Positions 38,338 to 48,075 are shown, numbered from the stretch's first letter. The stretch is 64,000 nt of DNA from Tritrichomonas musculus (GCA_039105265.1 JAPFFF010000010.1:3410001-3474000); one strand, 5' to 3'. Program-made: numbers and translations. The notes: generated by a model not told the origin, from the letters alone.

Positions 38338-40599
38338 TTAAATTTCTAAATTTTTACAAACTAAAACAAAGTAGTCAATTAGTGACTGTGAGTCGCCTAT
38401 TTTCATGAACACCTTGAATATGTCCTCCTTCATATTATTGAACATTTTAGGCAAGAACATCATGAATCTGAAAAATGTTGATATGAACCTCGCATATTGG
38501 CATCCTTCTGTATCTTCTCCTTCATTCAACATCTTGTCTTTGAGTTCTGATACGTTTTTCATGATCATGTTTGAGTCCTCATCATTCAAAGAGAGGAATA
38601 CGAAGGAAAAAAGTCTAGTAGCCATTTCCTGGTTAATCTGACGATTCTCCTTGAAAAGCATAATTATTGACTGCAAGAATTCTACGCCAAATCCGCTTTT
38701 TCTGGAGGCTATCGTCATTACTACTCCACTGATGCAGAGGTAATAAACAAACTGATTGATGAGAGAATCGGTTTCTTTTTTCCACAGGTAACTGAACATT
38801 TTGTCCATTACTTCTTTTGTCCCAAAATGGCGGAAATAGAAATTCCAGTGGATGCAGATTTTAATAATCTCTTGAGCACTCAAATTAGAGACCTTAAAGA
38901 AATAGTAAACGTCTCTTAAAAGATATTCTTCAATGTCTTCGACAGATTTCGGTGGAAATGCTCGCATGAAGTCATATCCTACAAAGATATCCTCAGTGAA
39001 ATAGTTCCATTGTGGATTCTCGGGGCGGTTTGTCACAAGCAACATCTGACTCAGTCGATTATGGAAGCTGTAAACCTCAGAAAATTTGTGCTTAGTCAAA
39101 ATATTGAAATCTTTGCGACGGTTTCGCAGCCCTTCAGACAAGGCAATAATGAATAGGTAAGGCTCTTTGTTAATATACTCAAGAACTTCGTCACCGCACA
39201 TTTGGCCTACAAGAGAGGCAAATTTAATGCATTTTTCAAAAGGAGTGGATGTATCAATTCGAGGAACAGGAAGACCGTTTGCTTTGGTAAATATTGGCAT
39301 CGGAAATGACTTTCTTTTTTGTTCAATTTCGAGACATACAATTAATTTCATCATGTCTCGAACTTCGCTCGTTTGTCGTTCCATAAAGTCGATTATTTCC
39401 TCATTTTCGAACATATTATAATAAAAGGTGAAAAAAGAACAAAAATAGGTGAAAACGGCATCGTAATAGACTGAATCACGTATTGTCTGGAGATGTGATA
39501 TTAAAGCTTTTAATACGACAACTCCTTTGCGTTCTGAATAAAGGCATATGTATGTGTCCAAGTTCTCTGTTATGTCATGGTAAAATTCAATACTACCATT
39601 CGGAATCTTTTCAATTAACATATCTGAGAAATGAAGACATAATGCAGGCGTAGTTAAAAAATTGGATGTAAAATGATCAGAGTCAAAATTTTCGTTGGGA
39701 ACAAAAAGATAGGTATAAAGTTGATCTACATCAGTGGAAAAGGGAACTCCCATCTGATTATCCCTGTAGTATTCGTTGTTGATAATTTCTTGTAAATTTG
39801 ATTTGGTGATTTGGCCATTTACTGGTTCGCAAATTAAATTTAATACCTTATGAATGGCATTACCATGCAGAATATGGGCATTTTGATAGTATTGGTCTAG
39901 TAAAATGGAAAATATTGTTATGTGTGCCTTTCTGTCGAGTATTTTTGGAAAAAAATCATATAAAAGAAAAATATGCAAAAATACAGATAAAAAAGATAAG
40001 CATTCATTCATATCCATGATTGAAATTTGTACTGCTGGTCCCTTATCATCAACAAATGCACGTCTAAATGATTCATTCAATAGTGGATAAGCAATTGGAT
40101 ATTTCTCAAAAGGTGAGATTTCTTTGTAAAGTTTTCTAACAAAAGTAAAATAATCTGTATCAAGTGATCGAGATGATGCTAACAATACAAGAAAATTTGG
40201 TTGTTGAAATAGTTTGGTTAATAATGGAGTGATTAGTTTTTGATTTTGAATTAGGCAGATCCTAAATGCATTAAGAGCAGCATGAGCATCTTCTTTTTGT
40301 CCTATTTTGCATTTGCCAAATAATTCACAATTATAATTTATGAATAAACGAAAATAAGAATTAATCTGATTCTCATTAAAAAAGTCAACATTTCCAAGAC
40401 TGAAAACAAAATATTCATTGACGATTGATCCAAAATATTCAATAAAAAGAGGTGACGAATCATCAAAAGCGCAAATATTTTCTAATAATGATATTAAAAT
40501 TTTAATACTTTTATCATCAAATTTTTCTTTAGCCTGTAATAAAAAGTCATCTTTAGAGAGCCTAATATTCCATGAATTTCTCAGGAACTCGTTTTCCAT
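38338..40599 (-). CDS. Large helical protein, unknown function
   Basis: I do not recognise this 753-residue protein. It is predominantly alpha-helical throughout, with no signal peptide, no clear membrane segment, and no low-complexity repeats. The composition (many Phe, Leu, Asn and evenly spaced hydrophobic helices) suggests a helical-repeat (HEAT/ARM-like) scaffold, which is an inference. The ATG is the first in frame. Upstream, on the same strand, a TCAAAAAGTT motif lies about 60-75 bp away. The gene is divergent from the DnaJ gene with about 100 bp between likely starts. A 479-bp inverted-repeat element lies directly 3' of it. Confidence 0.7.
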   Translation of the reverse strand: MENEFLRNSWNIRLSKDDFLLQAKEKFDDKSIKILISLLENICAFDDSSPLFIEYFGSIVNEYFVFSLGNVDFFNENQINSYFRLFINYNCELFGKCKIGQKEDAHAALNAFRICLIQNQKLITPLLTKLFQQPNFLVLLASSRSLDTDYFTFVRKLYKEISPFEKYPIAYPLLNESFRRAFVDDKGPAVQISIMDMNECLSFLSVFLHIFLLYDFFPKILDRKAHITIFSILLDQYYQNAHILHGNAIHKVLNLICEPVNGQITKSNLQEIINNEYYRDNQMGVPFSTDVDQLYTYLFVPNENFDSDHFTSNFLTTPALCLHFSDMLIEKIPNGSIEFYHDITENLDTYICLYSERKGVVVLKALISHLQTIRDSVYYDAVFTYFCSFFTFYYNMFENEEIIDFMERQTSEVRDMMKLIVCLEIEQKRKSFPMPIFTKANGLPVPRIDTSTPFEKCIKFASLVGQMCGDEVLEYINKEPYLFIIALSEGLRNRRKDFNILTKHKFSEVYSFHNRLSQMLLVTNRPENPQWNYFTEDIFVGYDFMRAFPPKSVEDIEEYLLRDVYYFFKVSNLSAQEIIKICIHWNFYFRHFGTKEVMDKMFSYLWKKETDSLINQFVYYLCISGVVMTIASRKSGFGVEFLQSIIMLFKENRQINQEMATRLFSFVFLSLNDEDSNMIMKNVSELKDKMLNEGEDTEGCQYARFISTFFRFMMFLPKMFNNMKEDIFKVFMKIGDSQSLIDYFVLVCKNLEI

Positions 40600-40650
40600 G
40601 AGAAATTTATGGAATAAACTTCAAAATCGATTTTTTTTTATAAAAAAATT

Positions 40651-41817
40651 TTGATCGAAAACTTTTTGATAATTTTATTTGAAATTTATAATGGTCAAAT
40701 GGCTTTAATATCATCTTCTAAATATACCTCGTTTGCTAGATCATTATTTCAACGTTTTATTTCAAAAGTCAAAGTAAATTGGCAAGCTAAAGATTATTAT
40801 GATAGACTTGGAGTTAGCCGAAATGCATCCCAAGATGATATCAAGAAACGTTATCATGAAATCGCGCGAGCTTATCATCCAGACGTACTTAAAGATCCTG
40901 AAGAGAAAAAAGAAGGTGAAAAGATTTTGGCTGCAGTAAACGATGCATACGATGTTTTAAAAGATGAAAAATCTCGTCGTCAATATGATATGCGATCAAA
41001 TGGAAATCCATTTGCTGGTGGTGGTGGATTCAATCCGAATGCTGCTAATAATCCATTTTATGAACAATTTTTCTATTCAAATCCTCGTCAAGTTTTTCGA
41101 GAAATGGCACATTTAACTTTTGAAGAAAGTGCATTCGGATGCCAACGACTTTTTACGCTCAATACTACAAAAAGTTGTCCAAAATGCAAAGGCCATGGAA
41201 CTAAAAGTGGAAATCCCCCAGAAGCATGTCCACATTGTCAAGGTCAAGGTTTTACCCTAAACGGATTTTTCATGTCTCCATGTCAATATTGTGGTGGTGC
41301 TGGTTTCTTTATAAAGGACCCGTGCCATCAATGCAACGGAAGTGGTCAAGTACCCGATCCATCCAAAATCACAATTGATATTCCTCCAGGCGTAGAAAAT
41401 GGAACAGTTCTTAACTTTTCAACTAAAAAGGGTGATACAGTATCTGTAGTTTGTAAAGTTCAAGATGACCCACTTCTTAAACGTGATGGACGTGATCTTC
41501 ATGTTACTGTACCAATTTCAATAAAGACTGCCATTTTAGGTGGCGTTGTGCAGATACCAACGTTAAAAGGACTTGTAAATAAGCGTGTTTCACCAGGTAC
41601 CCAACCAAATTTTGTGGAGAAATTAAATATGGGAGGAATTCCGCCAAATGGAAACCTTTATATTCATTACAAGATTATCCTACCAAAATCATTAAGTAGA
41701 AAGGATAAGAAAAATCTTGAGAAAATGGATGAAAAATATATGAAATCAACTAATGATTTCTGGAACTCGAACTTAAAATCATTCCAAAATCGTGTTTGTT
41801 CTTATCAGAAAAAATAG
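40651..41817 (+). CDS. DnaJ/Hsp40 type I co-chaperone, probably hydrogenosomal
   Basis: A type I J-protein. The J domain has the HPD motif (His60-Pro-Asp counted from the second Met) in 'ARAYHPDVL'. A short Gly/Phe region (NPFAGGGGFNP) follows. The zinc region has four motifs in order, CPKCKGHG, CPHCQGQG, CQYCGGAG and CHQCNGSG, and then the C-terminal substrate-binding beta domains. The likely start is the ATG at 40699 rather than 40651. From there the protein begins MALISSSKYTSFARSLFQRF, a Ser/Arg-rich leader typical of hydrogenosomal import, while the earlier extension is hydrophobic and not conserved-looking. It would stimulate an organellar Hsp70. Organelle location is inferred from the leader. 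Confidence 0.93.
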   Translation: MIENFLIILFEIYNGQMALISSSKYTSFARSLFQRFISKVKVNWQAKDYYDRLGVSRNASQDDIKKRYHEIARAYHPDVLKDPEEKKEGEKILAAVNDAYDVLKDEKSRRQYDMRSNGNPFAGGGGFNPNAANNPFYEQFFYSNPRQVFREMAHLTFEESAFGCQRLFTLNTTKSCPKCKGHGTKSGNPPEACPHCQGQGFTLNGFFMSPCQYCGGAGFFIKDPCHQCNGSGQVPDPSKITIDIPPGVENGTVLNFSTKKGDTVSVVCKVQDDPLLKRDGRDLHVTVPISIKTAILGGVVQIPTLKGLVNKRVSPGTQPNFVEKLNMGGIPPNGNLYIHYKIILPKSLSRKDKKNLEKMDEKYMKSTNDFWNSNLKSFQNRVCSYQKK

Positions 41818-41921
41818 ATATAAAAGAAATAAAATTGTTTTTTAAACTTTTTATGATTTTTGATTTATTTTTAGATAACATGTCATTCTAAATTACTATT
41901 TTAATAAAATAATAAAAGTTA

Positions 41922-44900
41922 TTATTCATAAGTGATCTTTGGCATGAACTTTTTTATATTTGCTTTCTTACGGCGTTTTTGACCTTCCTCTGGTGCATCA
42001 GTCTCTGCTTTTTCTTTGGAATCATTATCTGCATCTATTGGCTTGTCTTTGTCTACGTCTTTTGGCGAATCATCTGGTTTTTTGGAAGGTGATACTGTTA
42101 CTTTTAGTTTGTGTGATTCTGCTGGTTTTGGTTTTGGTGCATCTGCTGCTTTTGGTTTTAGCGATTCTGCTGCTTTTGGCTTAGGTGATTCTGCTGCTTT
42201 TGGCTTAGGTGATTCTGCTGCTTTTGGTTTTAGCGATTCTGCTGGTTTTGCCTTAGGTGCATCTGCTGGTTTTGTTTTTGGTGATTCTGATGGTTTTAGT
42301 TTTGGTTTGGATGATTCTGTTGGTTTTGTTTTTGGTGCATCTGCTGGTTTTAGTTTTAGCGATTCTGCTGCTTTTGGCTTAGGTGATTCTGCTGGTTTTG
42401 TTTTTGGTGATTCTGCTGCTTTTGGCTTAGGTGATTCTGCTGGTTTTGTTTTTGGTGATTCTGCTGGTTTTGTTTTTGGTGATTCTGATGGTTTTGTTTT
42501 TGGTGATTCTGATGGTTTTGTTTTTGGTGATTCTGATGGTTTTGGCTTAGGTGATTCTGCTGGTTTTGTTTTTGGTGATTCTGCTGCTTTTGGCTTTGGT
42601 GATTCTGCTGGTTTTGTTTTTGGTGATTCTGCTGGTTTTGTTTTTGGTGATTCTGCTGGTTTTGTTTTTGGTGATTCTGATGGTTTTGGCTTAGGTGATT
42701 CTGCTGGTTTTGTTTTTGGTGATTCTGCTGCTTTTGGCTTTGGTGATTCTGCTGGTTTTGTTTTTGGTGATTCTGCTGGTTTTGTTTTTGGTGATTCTGC
42801 TGGTTTTGTTTTTGGTGATTCTGATGGTTTTGGCTTAGGTGATTCTGCTGGTTTTGTTTTTGGTGATTCTGCTGGTTTTGTTTTTGGTGATTCTGATGGT
42901 TTTGTTTTTGGTGATTCTGCTGGTTTTGTTTTTGGTGATTCTGCTGCTTTTGGCTTAGGTGATTCTGCTGGTTTTGTTTTTGGTGATTCTGCTGCTTTTG
43001 GCTTTGGTGATTCTGCTGGTTTTGTTTTTGGTGATTCTGCTGGTTTTGTTTTTGGTGATTCTGCTGGTTTTGTTTTTGGTGATTCTGCTGGTTTTGTTTT
43101 TGGTGATTCTGATGGTTTTGGCTTAGGTGCATCTGCTGGTTTTGGCTTGAGCTTTATTGCTTCTATCTCTTTCTGAGGTTTCTTAACTGCAACTGAAATT
43201 TTTGGTTTATTTTTAACGTCGTCTTTAGGCTTTGTAGGCACCGTAATATGTCTGCATTCTGCTGGGTTCTTTGGTTTATTATTTGCCAGCGACGACTTTG
43301 GCTTTGGCATAGGTTTTTTATATGGTGCGTCTGCAATCATGTCCTTTGGCTTTGTAGACAGAGACGATTGCGGTTTTGGACTTGGTTTTGGCTTCATTTC
43401 ATTCAACGGTTTTTTCGCAGGTGACAACGGCCTTTTTTGTCCAGCAGGATTACAGACAGGCAAAAGTTTTGGCTTAGGCGCAGGTGACTGTGATCTTCTT
43501 TGGTTTTGTTGTGGTTTTTTGGGATTGACGTCGATTGTTACTCTAGGTTTATCGTCCACTTTTTTTTCAGGTTTTAAGTTCTGCTTTGCCGCGTCTTCAT
43601 AAAGTTGCTTTGTTCTTTTCTTCTCGGAAAGAATTCTCTTCTTTTCCAAGCTGATCATTCTCTTCTCGTTTTCGAGCTCGTTCTTTTCGTTCTCGATCTG
43701 GATTCTCATTTCATCGATCTCATTTTGTTTCTTGTTCAGTTCGTCTTCTTTCTTTAGAAGCTCCGATTTCTTGTCGTCTTTGACTTTCTTTTCATCGTCG
43801 TTCAACTTCTTCTCCATTTCGATGATTGAGTTCTCCTTCTCACGCATCTGTCTCTGCATGCTTTTCAACAAGGCACGAAGTGATTCAAGCTCGTCATTTG
43901 CGTTCTTCGCTTCTTCTTCGGCCTTCAAACGAGCTTCTTCTTCTGCTCTTCTCTTTCTGTTTGCTTCACGAATTTCTCTGTCTTTTGCTTTCAAAGCTTC
44001 TTCGTTCTCCTTCTTCATTTTGTTTATCAACTCATTCCTATCGTCATTGTCAGATTCAGATTCAGATTCAGATTCTTTCTTTTTATCTTCATCTTTAGAT
44101 TTGTCATTCCTATCGTCATTGTCAGATTCAGATTCAGATTCTTTCTTTTTATCTTCATCTTTAGATTTGTCACTTTTTACTTTTTCTGATGACTCGCTTT
44201 CTGATTCTGTTGAATCATTGTCTTTTGACTTCTTCTTCTCCTTCTTCTTCTTTCGTTCAATCAAGAACGTCTTCGTCAAATCGCCAAAGGCCAAAACTTC
44301 CTTATCTTTGACTTTCTTCATTCTGAGCGGTCTTGCCACGTCCAGGTGCTTTGTTGAGAAGTTATCGAAGATGATTCCAGCGTTGTCCTCCTCTGGGAAG
44401 AGCTCCTCAGGGTGGTCGATATCGTAGAGCTTGAAGTCATGATCACAGTAGACGAGCACGTAACAATCCTCAATCAAATTGCAGCTCTGCAAACGATGCA
44501 ACACAATTGTGACGATATCGTCATTCCCGCTAACTTCATAAGCAAATGAGAACAAATCATTGTTGCTCTGCATTTGGAAACGGCTACAGTACGGAAGCCT
44601 TGATGATTCGAGCTTTTGGCCGTTCGCGTGAGCAAGATAGACGCAGTAAGAAGGAGGATTCCAAATCGTTCCTTTTTTCTCATCGTAAAGCTTTTGTCTT
44701 TTTTCGACGAGAATGTGAAATCGGCACTTTTCGCCCTTCGGAATTGGGTCGATCACTTGGAAGGCGAAATTTGGCCTTGATGGGATATCGGCATTTTTAC
44801 TCTCTACGTTATAACCGTCGTGCGGACCAGGCACAAGTTGGCAAAAGAAACGACGTGCAAACCATTCTGGCGGTAACGGTTTTGACACTTCAATTGTTGT

Positions 44901-46001
44901 GAAATATCTAAAGAAATCTTTGTCAATCATCCAAAAAGTGCCATCTTCGGCTTGCTCCATTCCGAGGCCTTCTTTGAGCTCTTTTGTCCATAATGGCGAG
45001 TTGTCAGACCAGTCGCCATTCCACTCATGCTTGCCCCATGGATTCCTCAGGCAAAAGAACTGTTTATTGTCGTGCTTGCGCGCTTTAAGAAGCAAGTAAC
45101 AATGATCTGGAATTAGACCTTTATTTTTGACCTCTGAAACGGTTACTCCATTTTGTAGGCGAGATGGCGTAATTGCAGTTCCCATAACGGATCCTTGTCG
45201 TTGGTATTTCATAATACGATCAAAAACTGACATTTTTGAAACTTTTTCTGGAGATTGTAATTTCGATATTTCTTTATTGCTTGGATAATAGCCAAACATC
45301 GAATAAATGGCATGGGGAAGCGTACCACCTGTAATATCTGAATATGATCCATTGAGTTTGGCATAGGCTTTTTCTACTAGACAAAACCATGGAGATTTCT
45401 TATTATCTGAAGGAGAACTAAATCGAAATTGTCCATATTTCATTGGTAATAATGTATCAATTAATACTGGGGTTTTACGTCCAAAACAATAAAAATAAAC
45501 AACAACGGCTCCACATTTAATGTTAATTGAATCTATTTCCCTCCCTAAAACTCGATTGGGAGTGTTTCTATCAAAAAGTGATGGAACTAGATAGCCCTGT
45601 TTTGCTATACGTGACAATGCGGCTAAAAAATAGCAATCTCCAAGTTCTCCTTGTTGAACAAATGATGGATCAATAAGATCTTCTTGAAAGAGTGGTGCAT
45701 CGCATATATCATCAACTCTTTTCCAGCTGCCTTCTGAATCATCAATGTAAATTTCTCTTTCTTTAATTTTTAATGATGGATGAAAATTTTTATCAACGAA
45801 TCTTTTTCCTGATCTTTTATACTCCAATAGTATATTTTTAAATTGGCTTGCTTCTTTTTCAAAATCTTCATACTTTTTGCTTTGCATATATGATTTGGAA
45901 ATTTCAAATTTTGAAAATTTAAGGCAAACTCTCAAAATTTTGAATTTAAATATAAATTTGAATAGATTAAATTGAATATTAGGGCAATTAATGTTCAACA
46001 A
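41922..46001 (-). CDS. Calpain-family cysteine protease with coiled coil and a long PKPAESPKTK repeat tail
   Basis: A C2-family peptidase. The likely start is the ATG at 45887 (1,321 residues); the 38-residue extension to 46001 is low-complexity and probably untranslated. Catalytic residues are visible, numbered from 45887: Cys85 in 'QQGELGDCYFLAAL', His261 in 'LIPDHCYLLL' and Asn281 in 'LRNPWG'. A calpain-type beta-sandwich follows (to about 550), then an acidic/Ser stretch with a 20-residue duplication, then a coiled coil (about 630-790). The tail (about 930-1250) consists of some 40 copies of an 8-residue unit, PAESPKTK with variants (PKPSESPK, PKAAESPK, DAPK). There are no EF-hands and no signal peptide. 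Calpain-like proteases are expanded in trichomonads. The tail may bind microtubules or acidic partners (inference). Confidence 0.92.
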   Translation of the reverse strand: MLNINCPNIQFNLFKFIFKFKILRVCLKFSKFEISKSYMQSKKYEDFEKEASQFKNILLEYKRSGKRFVDKNFHPSLKIKEREIYIDDSEGSWKRVDDICDAPLFQEDLIDPSFVQQGELGDCYFLAALSRIAKQGYLVPSLFDRNTPNRVLGREIDSINIKCGAVVVYFYCFGRKTPVLIDTLLPMKYGQFRFSSPSDNKKSPWFCLVEKAYAKLNGSYSDITGGTLPHAIYSMFGYYPSNKEISKLQSPEKVSKMSVFDRIMKYQRQGSVMGTAITPSRLQNGVTVSEVKNKGLIPDHCYLLLKARKHDNKQFFCLRNPWGKHEWNGDWSDNSPLWTKELKEGLGMEQAEDGTFWMIDKDFFRYFTTIEVSKPLPPEWFARRFFCQLVPGPHDGYNVESKNADIPSRPNFAFQVIDPIPKGEKCRFHILVEKRQKLYDEKKGTIWNPPSYCVYLAHANGQKLESSRLPYCSRFQMQSNNDLFSFAYEVSGNDDIVTIVLHRLQSCNLIEDCYVLVYCDHDFKLYDIDHPEELFPEEDNAGIIFDNFSTKHLDVARPLRMKKVKDKEVLAFGDLTKTFLIERKKKKEKKKSKDNDSTESESESSEKVKSDKSKDEDKKKESESESDNDDRNDKSKDEDKKKESESESESDNDDRNELINKMKKENEEALKAKDREIREANRKRRAEEEARLKAEEEAKNANDELESLRALLKSMQRQMREKENSIIEMEKKLNDDEKKVKDDKKSELLKKEDELNKKQNEIDEMRIQIENEKNELENEKRMISLEKKRILSEKKRTKQLYEDAAKQNLKPEKKVDDKPRVTIDVNPKKPQQNQRRSQSPAPKPKLLPVCNPAGQKRPLSPAKKPLNEMKPKPSPKPQSSLSTKPKDMIADAPYKKPMPKPKSSLANNKPKNPAECRHITVPTKPKDDVKNKPKISVAVKKPQKEIEAIKLKPKPADAPKPKPSESPKTKPAESPKTKPAESPKTKPAESPKTKPAESPKPKAAESPKTKPAESPKPKAAESPKTKPAESPKTKPSESPKTKPAESPKTKPAESPKPKPSESPKTKPAESPKTKPAESPKTKPAESPKPKAAESPKTKPAESPKPKPSESPKTKPAESPKTKPAESPKTKPAESPKPKAAESPKTKPAESPKPKPSESPKTKPSESPKTKPSESPKTKPAESPKTKPAESPKPKAAESPKTKPAESPKPKAAESLKLKPADAPKTKPTESSKPKLKPSESPKTKPADAPKAKPAESLKPKAAESPKPKAAESPKPKAAESLKPKAADAPKPKPAESHKLKVTVSPSKKPDDSPKDVDKDKPIDADNDSKEKAETDAPEEGQKRRKKANIKKFMPKITYE
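42115..43145 (-). repeat. 24-bp coding minisatellite in the calpain tail
   Basis: Tandem 24-bp units (plus-strand reading GGTGATTCTGCTGGTTTTGT plus TTTT) encode the 8-residue repeat. Most units are identical or differ at a few positions, and longer blocks are duplicated, so copy number probably varies between strains. The repeat keeps two other frames open as well, producing long spurious antisense frames. Confidence 0.9.
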
Positions 46002-46174
46002 GGAGAATCTCTATAGGATTTTTCTAGAATTATTATATTTATTTTATTAATGGACAGATAATTGGGTTTTATTATTTTTAATCTATTCCATATGGCCAAT
46101 TTTGAAATATTACATATGATAATTTTGAAAAGGACATGTGAGATAAAATTTGTTTTGAAGAAGAAAAATATGAG

Positions 46175-46350
46175 CAATTATTAATAAATATCTAAATAAA
46201 CTGAATTATTACAAATATTTGATGGAATTGTTTATTACTTAATAAAAATAAATGGGAATGCAGATATTTCAGATGCATTTATACAAATCTTTCCGAGAAA
46301 AATGAATATATTGGAATAATTCAGTTTATTTAGATATTTATTAATAATTG
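46175..46350. repeat. 176-bp foldback with perfect 36-bp inverted arms
   Basis: Arms 46175-46210 (CAATTATTAATAAATATCTA onward) and 46315-46350 are perfect reverse complements over 36 bp, with a loop of about 104 bp. It lies upstream of the calpain gene. It may be a small miniature inverted-repeat element; no clear target duplication was found. Confidence 0.85.
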
Positions 46351-46893
46351 AATAAATAAATTAAATTATTTGATTAAAAATAGTAGATATTTGATAGAGA
46401 ATTCGTAATTTTGTAAAAGAATAATAGATAGAAGCGGCCGAGTAAAATAATACCATTATTATTAACGCTTGCTCTATAAATGATAAAAATTCAAGAGATA
46501 TCTAAGATTCGGGATCGATTCTAAAATAGTTGTACAATTGAAAGAGCCTTCAAAAAGTGAAATTTCTTCAGAAAAAATAATCTAATAAAAATGTTAAGGA
46601 CGACCTTTCTATGAAAAATGATCGTCGTGGTTACATTTAATTCTTCTTCAATATTTCATAATTTTATTGTGAAACTCATATTAACAAATAAATAATTGGA
46701 ATATAATGCATATAAAAAATAATTAATTAATTATTCAGCTTTGAAAAAGAGATATTTCAAAAAATAAAAGTGAATTAAACCAAAATACGTTTATATTTTT
46801 TCTAAGAATTTCAAAATGTAATAACTCAATTTCAAAGAAAAACAATTTTGTTTTCTATGCACCATTTATTAAATAACATGAATATTTAAAATA

Positions 46894-47203
46894 ATCCGGT
46901 TCCAAACTCATAATATATTAAAGAAAAAGATGAAATTTTTGTAGATAAAATAGGGGGTTTTCGAAAAAAATACTTTTTGCTTAAATAATAAAGTTTTTCC
47001 GAAAAAAGTAGTTTTTTCGGAAAACGTTTTGAATGATTTTTGATCGTTTGGCCAAATAAATTCACAAAAATGTTTCCAAAAAATCAACTTTTTTCTGAAA
47101 AATAGTATTTTTTTCGAAAAAACTTTTTTTTTCGAAAACCCCCTAATAAAAAAATGATTAAATTTGATAAATAACAAGTATTAATATTACTTTCGAACCG
47201 GAT
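46894..47203. mobile_element. Nested short inverted-repeat elements (310 bp outer, about 196 bp inner)
   Basis: The outer ends read ATCCGGTTCCAAA at 46894 and the complement ATCCGGTTCGAAA at 47203, with weaker similarity inward. Inside it, 46950 to about 47145 begins TAGGGGGTTTTCGAAAAAAA and ends with its exact complement; its flanks share ATAAAA. The inner ends resemble those of the element at 17714-18615, suggesting a common MULE-like family. Both are non-coding. Confidence 0.7.
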
Positions 47204-47380
47204 ATCAATAATTTATTCTATTTGATTTGTATTAACACAAAAACAAGTTTCTTTTTTCCCTTCTAACTTGAGTTATTAAATTTTTTAATTTTCAATCATA
47301 TACGATGAAAATGAATACAAAAATTAATCGTTATAAAATAAATTATAAACGGTGAAAGGTCGTTAATTAATCGTTATAAA

Positions 47381-47907
47381 CTAGGCTTTTGTGTCCAAAC
47401 GAGTTTGTATTCAAAAAGTATCCAATGGATACTCATTTTTGTTCGTTATTTTTTGAGAGAATTTGAGGATCCAAAATAGCCAAAATGGACACTTTAACTC
47501 AATCTTGGATACACCTTTCAATTTTCATTGATTATTTTGAATGTATATTTCGTTTGACCAATTATATCGCTCCAAATTTACATTGAATTTTATTTTTTAT
47601 TTCAAATGTTGATCTTCTTGGTCAAAATCATTCTTAATGAATTTGAATAGTTTATAATACATATTTGAGAGGTTTTTTAAAAATTAAGAATAGTATGTGT
47701 TTAAGGCATTTATTATTGCTTTTTTTCTGATATTAATGAGTTTATTAAAGTAAAAATAAAGTATCCAATAAAAAATTTTTTGGATACTTCAACACAAATC
47801 TTTGAATAAAATACTAAATAAAAAAGCAGTTTTGTGTCCACAAAAAGTGACAGCTTTTTACAAAAAGTCGAAAATGGACACTCAGTTCACTGGATACAAA
47901 AGCCTAG
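47381..47907. mobile_element. 527-bp inverted-repeat element with 8-bp target duplication, relative of the 37.8-kb element
   Basis: The ends CTAGGCTTTTGTGTCC and the complement CTAGGCTTTTGTATCC, with exact flanking direct repeats GTTATAAA (47373-47380 and 47908-47915), define the element precisely. Interior subterminal motifs GGACAC, GGATAC and GTATCC recur about ten times in both orientations, as transposase-binding repeats do in hAT-like elements. It shares CTAGGCTTT with the element at 37832-38310 but not its hairpin. No coding capacity. Confidence 0.88.
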
Positions 47908-47962
47908 GTTATAAAATAATTTAATAAAAATGCTAAATAAAATTAAATCTTTTTATATTTTT

Positions 47963-48075
47963 ACATAATTTTTACCGAGACTACATACCGCCTAGCGGGC
48001 GTCGAGCGAGGCTGAGCGAAGCGAAGCCGAGTCGAGACCCCGCGGCTGGCGGTAAGAATCGGTAAAAATTTTGTA
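47963..48075. other. GC-rich palindromic island
   Basis: About 65 bp (47987-48053) of very GC-rich sequence (CCGCC, GCGGGCGTCGAGCGAGGCTG, CCGCGGCTGGCGG) lies in DNA that is otherwise strongly AT-rich. It is flanked by an inverted ACATAATTTTTACCGA repeat (47963-47978 and 48059-48074, 15 of 16 matching), and the GC-rich part is itself largely self-complementary. ACATAA also flanks it as a direct repeat. It could be a small foldback element or a structured RNA; the sequence alone does not decide. Confidence 0.6.

Noticed and set aside
40651-40698. Upstream ATG of the DnaJ gene
   Set aside because: Would add a hydrophobic 16-residue extension in front of a good hydrogenosome-type leader, so the second ATG at 40699 is preferred.
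42016-43176. 386-codon plus-strand frame with FGDSAGFVF repeats, and a 258-codon minus-strand frame with QNHQKQ repeats
   Set aside because: Both are shadows of the 24-bp repeat of the calpain tail, whose period keeps other frames open. Neither has a plausible start context or a non-repeat domain.
45888-46001. N-terminal 38-residue extension of the calpain
   Set aside because: Low-complexity Phe/Lys/Asn sequence; the ATG at 45887 gives a better start close to the conserved N-terminal region.
46908-47177. 89-codon minus-strand frame rich in Phe and Lys
   Set aside because: Created by the A/T-rich inverted repeats of the nested short elements; it has no protein family features.
37494-47362. 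AAACGGGGAAAGGTC-like patches at about 37494 and 47347 as ends of one large element
   Set aside because: The two patches are in the same orientation and are not followed by further similarity, and real genes lie between them. Shared proximity to CTAGGCTTT elements may be coincidence.
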